Shown: positions 57,929 to 64,000 of the stretch, piece by piece | Layout of the letters: each line of letters begins with the position of its first letter | Position numbering within the stretch: position 1 is the first letter of the stretch | Source: Streptomyces cathayae | GTDB lineage: Bacteria; Actinomycetota; Actinomycetes; Streptomycetales; Streptomycetaceae | Assembly: GCF_029760955.1 (NCBI RefSeq) | Contig: NZ_CP121682.1 | Coordinates: 6,652,501 to 6,716,500 of the forward strand | Reading direction: 5' to 3' | DNA: 64,000 nt | Notes under the pieces: generated by a model | The model's database searches: none | Told to the model about the DNA's origin: nothing | Seen by the model: the letters and a program-made list of their open reading frames with translations, nothing else | Made by a program: the position numbers and the translations under genes

Positions 57929-57971
57929 CCGAGGGGGCGGGCCGACGGCGGGCGGCGGTGGAGGGTTCGGT

Positions 57972-58436
57972 TCAGACTCCGCTGCCCGCCCCGTAAGGGC
58001 CGTACAGGTCCAGCAGCCGGACCCGGGCGGCGTGCAGCCGGTGGGAGACCACGCTGCCCACCCACTGGGAGAGGTCCCGCCCGAGGGCCGGCTCCTCCTT
58101 GCTCAGCGCGTGGACCGCCCCGGCGTCGAACTCGTAGGCCCGCACCGGAGTGACCGCCTCGGCGCCCAGATGCCAGACGTGCGGGCTGTACAGCCAGGAC
58201 CAGCCGACGAGTTCGTTGTGGCCGAGACGTTCGATGACGGCGGCCCGGCGGCCGGGCACGTGCATGTCGAGCTCGATGGTGCCGGTACGGATCACCCAGA
58301 ACCGGTCCGCGTGGCCACCCTCCTCGAACAGCCGGGCCCCTTGCGGAAAGGACACCTCCCGAGCGTTCTGCAGGAGTTTCACCCGGTGTTCGGCGGGCAG
58401 AGCGCGCGGCATGCTGGGGGACGGGGGAGCGAACAT
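57972..58436 (-). CDS. Cyclic nucleotide-binding domain protein
   Basis: 154 aa from the ATG at 58436 (GGGAGG 7 nt upstream). A cNMP-binding beta-roll is present (VSFPQGARLFEEGGHADRFW; GTIELDMHVPGRRAAVIERL) but no DNA-binding helix, so it is not a Crp-type regulator alone. It is divergent from a universal stress protein, a pairing common in Streptomyces hypoxia/stress clusters (recalled). Confidence 0.84.
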   Translation of the reverse strand: MFAPPSPSMPRALPAEHRVKLLQNAREVSFPQGARLFEEGGHADRFWVIRTGTIELDMHVPGRRAAVIERLGHNELVGWSWLYSPHVWHLGAEAVTPVRAYEFDAGAVHALSKEEPALGRDLSQWVGSVVSHRLHAARVRLLDLYGPYGAGSGV

Positions 58437-58510
58437 CGCGGACCTCCCATACGGGGTGCGGGAACTGCCGTGGTGGTCTAAGCCTCCTGCGGAAACCCGT
58501 CCGTGGCCAT

Positions 58511-58524
58511 GGGCCGTACGGCCC
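58511..58524. promoter_or_regulatory. GGGCCGTACGGCCC palindrome between the cNMP and USP genes
   Basis: A perfect 14-bp palindrome lies in the 274-bp gap between the divergent genes. It resembles the GGGxC-N4-GxCCC sites of DosR/DevR-family response regulators that govern universal stress genes in actinobacteria. A TATTCT near 58658 may be the USP −10. The rest of the gap holds no gene. Confidence 0.4.
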
Positions 58525-58710
58525 TGATGCGTCACGTCCGCCCCGTGCCGGGCTGGTCCCGCACGCCGTACGGGACCCGGTGGTCCGGGCGCTCCCTCCC
58601 CCGCGGGAGCAGGACCTTCGGCACCCGCGGGGGACCCGCGGTCCCTGTCGTCAGGCTATTCTCCGGCCCGACGCTGTGGATGATCCCACCGACAACAGGA
58701 GGCGCACGTC

Positions 58711-59619
58711 ATGTCCCGCACCATCACGGTCGGTTTCGACGGTTCGGCCGAGAGCCGGGCCGCGGCCGAATGGGCGGCCCGCGAGGCGAAGCTCCGTGGT
58801 CTGCCGCTGCGGCTGCTCGAGGTCCGCGAGCCCCTTCCGGATCCTGTGTCCCAGGCCCTGTCCCTCGGCGGGGAGAACTCCTCCGCCGACGGCGGGGACC
58901 GTGCGCGCAGTGAGGCCGCCGAGGGGCTGCGGCTGCGCCACCCCGGCATCGAGGTCACCGCGGAGCAGGCCACCGGCCGGCCCTACGAGGTGCTCGTCAA
59001 GGCGGCCGAGGAGGCCGAACTGCTCGTACTGGGCTCCCGGGGGATGGGAGCCTTCGCCGGGTTCCTGGTCGGCTCCGTCGGCCTCGCCGTCGTGGCCCGT
59101 GCCGAGCGGCCCGTCGTCCTGGTCCGCGCCGGGGAGCAGGCCACCGACGAACACGAGCCGGACCCCGCGGGCATCCCGTCCGCCGCGAGCCGCTACCGGC
59201 CCGTCCTCCTCGGCGTGGACACGGACCGGCCCGACGAGGCGGTGATCCGGTTCGCGTTCGCCGAGGCGGCCCGGCGGGGCACCGGCCTGCGCGTCGTGCA
59301 CGGCTGGAACCTGCCGCCGTACTACGTCCACGGGCTGCCGGCCGACCCGGAGACGTACCAGAAGGTCAGCGCGGAGCAGGCCGCGACGCTGACGAAGATC
59401 CTCGTCCCCTGGCGGGCGGAGTTCGGGGACGTCGAGGTGACGGAGGAGTCCTTCGGCGGCAGCCCCTCCATCCGGCTGATCGAGGCGTCCCGGGAGTCCT
59501 CGCTCGTCGTGGTCGGACGCCGCGTCCGACGGAACCCGTTCGGCATCCGCGTCGGACCCATCGCCCACGCCGTGCTGCACCACTCCGCGGCACCCGTCGC
59601 CGTCGTCGCGCACGACTGA
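58711..59619 (+). CDS. Universal stress protein, two tandem domains
   Basis: 302 aa; AGGAGG precedes ATG 58711. Both halves carry the ATP-binding G-x2-G-x9-G pattern: GSRGMGAFAGFLVGSVG in the first and GRRVRRNPFGIRVGPIAH in the second (first Gly position differs). Such tandem USPs bind ATP and accumulate in hypoxia, nutrient limitation or stationary phase in actinobacteria. Ends at a bidirectional terminator. Confidence 0.93.
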   Translation: MSRTITVGFDGSAESRAAAEWAAREAKLRGLPLRLLEVREPLPDPVSQALSLGGENSSADGGDRARSEAAEGLRLRHPGIEVTAEQATGRPYEVLVKAAEEAELLVLGSRGMGAFAGFLVGSVGLAVVARAERPVVLVRAGEQATDEHEPDPAGIPSAASRYRPVLLGVDTDRPDEAVIRFAFAEAARRGTGLRVVHGWNLPPYYVHGLPADPETYQKVSAEQAATLTKILVPWRAEFGDVEVTEESFGGSPSIRLIEASRESSLVVVGRRVRRNPFGIRVGPIAHAVLHHSAAPVAVVAHD

Positions 59620-59627
59620 TCCGGCGC

Positions 59628-59667
59628 AGGCGGGACCGGGGCACCGGCCGGTGCCCCGGTCCCGCCT
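59628..59667. terminator. Bidirectional 40-nt palindromic terminator
   Basis: Perfect 20-nt arms (59628–59647 and 59648–59667) between the convergent USP and carbonic anhydrase genes; its last base overlaps the stop codon of the latter. Confidence 0.85.
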
Positions 59668-60200
59668 CAGGGCGTACCGTGCGCGTCGCGGTGCGCCTTC
59701 GCCAGTTCCGCGTACATCGTCCCGTTGAGCGTCAGTCCCGCACGCTCCTCCTCGGTGAGCTCCCGCCGCACCTTCGCCGGGACCCCCGCGACGAGGGAGC
59801 CCGGCGGCACCTCCATGCCCTGCGGCACCAGCGCCTGTGCGGCCACCAGGGAGCCGGCGCCGATCACCGCGCCGTTGAGCACCGTGGCACCCATGCCGAT
59901 CAGGCAGTCGTCCCCGACCGTCGCCCCGTGCACCACGGCGTTGTGCCCGATGGAGACCCGCTCGCCGACGGTGACGGGGAAGCCGGGATCGGCGTGCAGC
60001 GTGCAGTTGTCCTGGACGTTGCTGCTCGCGCCGACGGAGATGCCCTCCACGTCACCGCGCAGGACCGCGCCGTACCAGACACTGGTGCCCGCCCGCAGCG
60101 TCACGTCCCCGATCACCGTGGCGGTGGGTGCCACGAAGGCCTCCTGGTCCACCTGCGGCTCCCTGCCGCCGATCCCGGTGATCAGTGCCCTGTGCGTCAT
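59667..60200 (-). CDS. Gamma-carbonic anhydrase family protein
   Basis: 177 aa left-handed beta-helix of hexapeptide repeats. Zinc-binding His residues are visible in NCTLHADPG and SIGHNAVVHGATV, as in YrdA/CaiE-type gamma-carbonic anhydrases. Activity is not certain for this subgroup. GGAGG lies upstream of the ATG. Confidence 0.87.
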   Translation of the reverse strand: MTHRALITGIGGREPQVDQEAFVAPTATVIGDVTLRAGTSVWYGAVLRGDVEGISVGASSNVQDNCTLHADPGFPVTVGERVSIGHNAVVHGATVGDDCLIGMGATVLNGAVIGAGSLVAAQALVPQGMEVPPGSLVAGVPAKVRRELTEEERAGLTLNGTMYAELAKAHRDAHGTP

Positions 60201-60308
60201 CGTCGCCTCCTGGTCGGGTGATGTCAGGCACCGTACGCCGACACGGTGGGGTGAAGATCACAGGGCCTCCGGCTCTTCGACGGCACGCCCGCCGACTACG
60301 GTGAGCGG

Positions 60309-61136
60309 GTGCCGAAGAGCAGGAACACGTTCTCGTCCTGGCTGCGCCGCCTCGCGCAGCGCGCCGTCCACGCGGGCTGGGCGTGGGCGCAGCGCACGGG
60401 CTCGGTGACCGCCGAGCACCCCGGCCGCCTCCGGTTCGGGGCGATGGGAACGGGCACCAGGCTGGCCTTCCCGCTCGGCACCGTCTTCGGTGAGCCCTGG
60501 ATCCATCTCGGCGCCCACTGCATCATCGGCGAACAGGTCACCCTCACCGCCGGCCTGATGCCCGGTCTGGAGCTGGGCCCCGCCCCGATCCTGCGCCTCG
60601 GTGACGGCGTCGTCCTGGGCCGCGGCAGCCATGTCATCGCCGACACCACCGTCACCATCGGCAGCGACTGCTACTTCGGGCCGTACGTCTACGTCACCTC
60701 CACCAACCACTCCTACGACGATCCCCACGAGCCCATCGGCAGGCAGTGGCCGCGGATGGACCCGGTGGAGATCGGCCCCGGCTGCTGGATCGGCACCGGG
60801 GCGGTGATCCTGCCGGGCGCGCGGATCGGACGGAACGTGGTGGTGGCCGCGGGCGCGGTGGTCCGGGGCATGGTGCCCGACCACGCCGTGGTCGCGGGCG
60901 CCCCGGCCCGCGTCGTACGCCGCTGGACCCCGGCCGACGGCTGGCAGCCGCCGCTGCGCACTCCGGCACCGGTGCCGATCCCGGAGGGCGTCACCCCGGA
61001 GCAGTTGCGGGCGCTGGCGACGCTGGACGCCGAGTGCGTCGAGGACGCCGAGGATGCCGGGGACGTCAAGGAGGCCCCGGTTCTCAAGGACCTCAAGGAA
61101 CCGGTCCGGCTGGTCGAGCTGGAGCCCGAGAGCTGA
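60309..61136 (+). CDS. Hexapeptide-repeat acyltransferase (maltose O-acetyltransferase-like)
   Basis: 275 aa. A short N-terminal helix precedes a left-handed beta-helix with CIIGEQVTLTAGLMPG, GRGSHVIADTTVTIG and WIGTGAVILPGARIGRNVVV, then the typical closing VVAGAPARVVRRW. O-acetyltransferases of this class use acetyl-CoA on sugars or other hydroxyls. Leaderless: TACGGT (60297–60302) lies 6 nt before GTG 60309. The acidic C-terminal tail has EDAEDAGDVKEAP-type repeats. Confidence 0.85.
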   Translation: MPKSRNTFSSWLRRLAQRAVHAGWAWAQRTGSVTAEHPGRLRFGAMGTGTRLAFPLGTVFGEPWIHLGAHCIIGEQVTLTAGLMPGLELGPAPILRLGDGVVLGRGSHVIADTTVTIGSDCYFGPYVYVTSTNHSYDDPHEPIGRQWPRMDPVEIGPGCWIGTGAVILPGARIGRNVVVAAGAVVRGMVPDHAVVAGAPARVVRRWTPADGWQPPLRTPAPVPIPEGVTPEQLRALATLDAECVEDAEDAGDVKEAPVLKDLKEPVRLVELEPES

Positions 61137-61263
61137 CCTCCGCCCCCGGCGGGCCGGCGGCCAGGGCGAGGACCGCTGCCACGGCGAACCGCACAGTACA
61201 GTTCGGTGGACGATCGGGTGCACCGCACCGCAGTCGAACGAGTTGAACGCTGTCATCCGGAAC

Positions 61264-61848
61264 ATGGGACGGAACGTGTCGGATCTCGACCTGCTGACCC
61301 AGTCGCTGGCGCGCAACGTCAAGCGCTGGCGCACCGAGCGGGCCTTCACCCTGGACGCGCTCGCGGCGCGGGCCGGAGTGAGTCGCGGCATGCTCATCCA
61401 GATCGAGCAGGCCCGCACCAACCCGAGCATCGGCACCGTCGTCAAGATCGGCGACGCGCTCGGTGTCAGCATCACCACCCTGCTCGACTACGAGCAGGGC
61501 CCCAGGGTCCGTATCGTCCCCGCCGACCGGGCCGTACGGCTCTGGCACACCGAGGCCGGCAGCTGGAACCGGCTGCTCGCGGGCACCGAGGCCCCCGGAC
61601 CGGTGGAGATGTGGGACTGGCGTCTCATGCCGGGCGAGAGCAGCGACTCCGACCCGCACCCGGTCGGCACGGTCGAGCTGCTCCACGTCACGGCCGGGGA
61701 ACTGACGCTCACCGTCGACGGCACGGAGCACCGCGTCCCGGCCGGCGCCAGCGCCTCCTTCGAGGCCGACACCCCGCACACCTACGGCAACCAGGGCGCC
61801 GAACCCATGGAGATGATCATGGCGGTCTCGGTCCCGCCCGTGCGCTGA
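61264..61848 (+). CDS. XRE-family regulator with C-terminal cupin domain
   Basis: About 194 aa from ATG 61264 (TTG 61240 and GTG 61276 are in frame). The XRE helix-turn-helix is LARNVKRWRTERAFTLDALA and SRGMLIQIEQARTNPSIGT. The cupin part is SDSDPHPVGTVELLHVTAGE and ADTPHTYGNQG. This class often controls amine, sugar or antibiotic catabolism and binds a metal or small ligand in the cupin. The target gene may be the downstream ybaK-like gene. Confidence 0.84.
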   Translation: MGRNVSDLDLLTQSLARNVKRWRTERAFTLDALAARAGVSRGMLIQIEQARTNPSIGTVVKIGDALGVSITTLLDYEQGPRVRIVPADRAVRLWHTEAGSWNRLLAGTEAPGPVEMWDWRLMPGESSDSDPHPVGTVELLHVTAGELTLTVDGTEHRVPAGASASFEADTPHTYGNQGAEPMEMIMAVSVPPVR

Positions 61849-61891
61849 GACGACCCGCCGGCGCCCGCCGAGCGGCTGTTACGGTCCCGCC

Positions 61892-62449
61892 ATGCGCGCA
61901 CCCATCGGCTCCTTCGACCACGCCACCCCCGCCCCCGACTGCCTCGACGATCTCGTCGCGCCGGTCGCCGCGGCCGTCCACGCCTGGAACGGCAGCGTCC
62001 CCGCCGGGCAGATCCTCTACGTCGACACGGACCCGCGCCGGGCCGACACCGCCGTCTTCGTGGAGCACTACGGCCAGGACCTGCTGGAGCGGTCGGCGAA
62101 CTGCGTGGTGGTGGCGGGCAAGCGCGGAGGCGGGACCACCCTCGCCGCATGCGTCGTCCTGTCCACCACCCGGGCCGACGTCAACGGGGTCGTGCGCCGC
62201 CGGCTCGGCGCCCGCAAGGCGTCGTTCGCCCCGATGGACACGGCCACGGGGGAGACCGGCATGGAGTACGGGGGCATCACCCCGATCGGGCTCCCGGCCG
62301 ACTGGCCGGTGCTGGTGGACGCGGCCGTCGTCGACCTGCCGTACGTGCTGGTCGGCAGCGGGCGCCGCCGGGGCAAACTCCTCGTGCCGGGCAAGGCCTT
62401 CGCCGAACTGCCGGGCGCGGTCGTGCTGGAGGGCCTGGGGGTGGCCTGA
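61892..62449 (+). CDS. YbaK/EbsC family aminoacyl-tRNA deacylase
   Basis: 185 aa. The YbaK fold is shown by ANCVVVAGKRGGGTTLAACV, with the conserved Lys in LGARKASFA and GITPIGLPADWPVLVDAAVV near the end. Family members hydrolyse mischarged Cys- or Ala-tRNA(Pro). Leaderless: TACGGT (61880–61885) lies 6 nt before ATG 61892. Confidence 0.88.
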   Translation: MRAPIGSFDHATPAPDCLDDLVAPVAAAVHAWNGSVPAGQILYVDTDPRRADTAVFVEHYGQDLLERSANCVVVAGKRGGGTTLAACVVLSTTRADVNGVVRRRLGARKASFAPMDTATGETGMEYGGITPIGLPADWPVLVDAAVVDLPYVLVGSGRRRGKLLVPGKAFAELPGAVVLEGLGVA

Positions 62450-62494
62450 ACGGGGGCGTAGCGGCCCGGCCCGGGCGGAGCAGGGGTGCCGCGG

Positions 62495-63520
62495 TCACGC
62501 CGTCGCGTGGTGGGCCAGGGGCAGGTGCGGGTCCCGCTCGCCGGGGACGGGTTCCGGGTCGGCGTGGACCAGGGCCGCGGTCAGCCGGGGCACGGCGTGC
62601 AGCAGGGCGTGCTCGGCGTCGACCGCGATGCGGTGGGCCTCCCGCACCGTCGCCCCGCCGTCCACCACCACCGCCACCTCGGCGCGCAGCCGGTGCCCGA
62701 TCCAGCGCAGCCTCAGCTCGCCCACGCCGCGTACCCCGGGGACCCGGGTCAGTGCCTGCTCCGCCCGGTCCACCAGCGCCGGGTCGACGGCGTCCATCAC
62801 CCGCCGGAACACCTCCCGCGCGGCGTCCCGCAGCACCAGGGCGATCACCGCGGTGATCACCAGTCCCACGACCGGGTCCGCGAACTGCCACCCCAGAGCC
62901 GATCCGCCGGCCCCCAGTAGCACGGCGAGTGAGGTGAACCCGTCCGTCCGGGCGTGCAGCCCGTCGGCGACCAGCGCGGCCGAGCCGATGGCACGGCCGA
63001 CCCGGATGCGGTAACGGGCCACCCACTCGTTGCCCGCGCACCCGGCGAGTGCGGCCGCGGCGACCGCCGGAACGTGGTCCACGGGACGCGGGTCGAGCAG
63101 CCGGTCCACCGCCGTCCAGCCGGTGAACACCGCGGAGGCGGCGATCGTCAGCACGATCGCGATGCCGGCCAGGTCCTCGGCCCGGCCGTAGCCGTAGGTG
63201 AAACGGCGGGTGGCGGCGCGCCGGCCCAGCACGAAGGCGAGGGCGAGCGGTACGGCGGTCAGCGCGTCCGCGGTGTTGTGCACCGTGTCGCCGAGCAGCG
63301 CGACCGAACCCGAGACGGCCACCACGACCGCCTGGGCCAGCGCCGTCACACCGAGCACCGCCAGCGAGATCCACAGCGCCCGCAGGCCGCGGGCCGAGGA
63401 CTCGAGGGCGGAGTCGAGCTTGTCCGCGGTCTCGTGGGAGTGCGGGGCGAGCAGGTGGCGGAGGCGGTGGCGCGGGGACGTTCCGGGGTGCGGGTGCTTG
63501 TGCTCGTACCGGGCGCACAT
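62495..63520 (-). CDS. Cation diffusion facilitator (CDF) metal exporter
   Basis: 341 aa. A His-rich N-terminus (YEHKHPHPGT; PHSHET) precedes six membrane helices. Metal sites HNTAD (helix 2) and HARTD (helix 5) fit the CDF H-x3-D pattern. The C-terminal cytoplasmic domain shows RHRLRHLLAP-like and VDGGATVREAHRIAVDAEHA segments. It exports Zn2+, Co2+, Cd2+ or Ni2+. It is divergent from an ArsR regulator that very likely controls it. Confidence 0.9.
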   Translation of the reverse strand: MCARYEHKHPHPGTSPRHRLRHLLAPHSHETADKLDSALESSARGLRALWISLAVLGVTALAQAVVVAVSGSVALLGDTVHNTADALTAVPLALAFVLGRRAATRRFTYGYGRAEDLAGIAIVLTIAASAVFTGWTAVDRLLDPRPVDHVPAVAAAALAGCAGNEWVARYRIRVGRAIGSAALVADGLHARTDGFTSLAVLLGAGGSALGWQFADPVVGLVITAVIALVLRDAAREVFRRVMDAVDPALVDRAEQALTRVPGVRGVGELRLRWIGHRLRAEVAVVVDGGATVREAHRIAVDAEHALLHAVPRLTAALVHADPEPVPGERDPHLPLAHHATA

Positions 63521-63569
63521 GGGGATCCCCTTCCGGTGGGCGGGGTGGACGCGGTGCCGCCCAGGGGGC

Positions 63570-63591
63570 CATTATGTGCGTATGAGCGCAC
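63570..63591 (+). promoter_or_regulatory. Leaderless −10 and dyad of the ArsR gene
   Basis: CATTAT (63570–63575) lies 6 nt before ATG 63582. The dyad GTGCG-N6-CGCAC (63576–63591) covers the transcription start and start codon and could be the ArsR operator. Confidence 0.45.
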
Positions 63592-63941
63592 GCATGCACC
63601 TGTCACCTGCGCACGATGCGCACCCACGCATCCCCGGCGACCGGCGGTTCGCGCTCGCGGCGGAACTCCTCGCCCTGCTCGGTGACCGCACCCGGCTGAC
63701 CCTGCTGCACGCCCTGAGCGGCGGCGAGGCCGACGTCAGCACGCTCACCGAGGCGTGCGGGGCGGCGCGACCCGCGGTCAGCCAGCACCTGGCACGGCTG
63801 CGCCTCGCGGGACTGGTGGACACGCGGAAGGAGGGCCGCAGGGTCATCTACTCACTGCGCGACGGACATCCGCGCCGACTGGTGGACGAGGCGCTGAACG
63901 TGGCCGGCCACCGGATCGGCGGCCGTCCCCCGCACGACTGA
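63582..63941 (+). CDS. ArsR/SmtB family metal-responsive repressor
   Basis: 119 aa. The winged helix shows ALLGDRTRLTLLHALSGGEA and GAARPAVSQHLARLRLAGLV. The N-terminal HLSPAHDAHP and C-terminal GHRIGGRPPHD are His-rich, resembling Ni/Co/Zn-sensing NmtR/KmtR or Zn sensors rather than a CxC arsenic site. Divergent from the CDF exporter. The final 59 bp of the window hold no gene. Confidence 0.9.
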   Translation: MSARMHLSPAHDAHPRIPGDRRFALAAELLALLGDRTRLTLLHALSGGEADVSTLTEACGAARPAVSQHLARLRLAGLVDTRKEGRRVIYSLRDGHPRRLVDEALNVAGHRIGGRPPHD

Positions 63942-64000
63942 CGGCAGCAGCGGGTCCGGACCCCCGTGCCGTGCACACCGGCCCGGGCCGACGGGTTCCG

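Overview
The window is high-GC actinobacterial chromosome, almost certainly Streptomyces. The signs are very GC-rich third codon positions, frequent GTG starts, ATGA/GTGA overlaps between neighbouring genes, many leaderless starts, and the gene order mpg–DUF881–sbp–DUF881–FHA–MerR–DUF151–MerR–dinB–gcvP ... fabG–fabG–SBP–ung ... lnt ... uppP ... tuf3. From memory this is the order of one arm-proximal part of the S. coelicolor core. No database was searched.

Layout. 1–2.3 kb: the 3' part of a 23S rRNA gene, 5S rRNA and the rrn terminator. 2.3–12.6 kb: a conserved actinobacterial block with a CDP-alcohol phosphatidyltransferase, a nucleotidyltransferase/phosphomutase-like fusion, DUF881–sbp–DUF881, a GarA-type FHA protein with a zinc ribbon, two MerR regulators around a DUF151 nuclease, and dinB. 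12.7–16.4 kb: a PRC-barrel gene, a tandem glycine riboswitch and gcvP. 16.4–29 kb: mostly single genes, including a TOBE/HTH regulator, DUF5999, a GCS2-like ligase, CPBP protease, PhzF, PadR, a Clp-N protein, two EamA transporters (the second behind a 13-codon Pro-Pro-Pro leader peptide), a divergent PPOX/MocR pair and a Rieske lipoprotein.

28.9–35.9 kb is a scar region. It holds an antisense cupredoxin fragment, a ChrB-like fragment coupled to an MFS transporter, IS630 and IS5 remnants flanking an intact ECF sigma/CU044_5270-type pair, a thioredoxin-like gene divergent from a frameshifted MerR regulator with an intact 20-bp-spacer promoter, and a dead tyrosine recombinase.

35.9–52 kb returns to core-like content: a HipA_2/DUF3037 pair, an Excalibur protein, a 184-bp MITE-like element, two SDR/fabG genes, a lipoprotein SBP, ung, a DinB-family/TetR/FAD-monooxygenase group with two clear TetR operators, a Gfo/Idh/MocA dehydrogenase, lnt, an SDR, uppP and a VTT membrane protein. 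At 52.4–54 kb an IS200/IS605-type tnpB (one frameshift) sits directly after the first 14 codons of a tuf3-like EF-Tu gene, whose remainder is missing; a cluster of hairpins and a 48-nt perfect palindrome follow. 54–64 kb: a spermidine synthase-like protein, an MFS transporter, a membrane-anchored repeat protein, a hotdog thioesterase, a cyclic-nucleotide-binding protein divergent from a universal stress protein, gamma-carbonic anhydrase, a hexapeptide acyltransferase, an XRE-cupin regulator, YbaK, and a CDF metal exporter divergent from an ArsR regulator.

The least ordinary items are the tuf3 truncation by tnpB, the Pro-Pro-Pro leader peptide, the MITE-like element, the operator palindromes, and the motif-less phosphomutase half of the sugar nucleotidyltransferase fusion.
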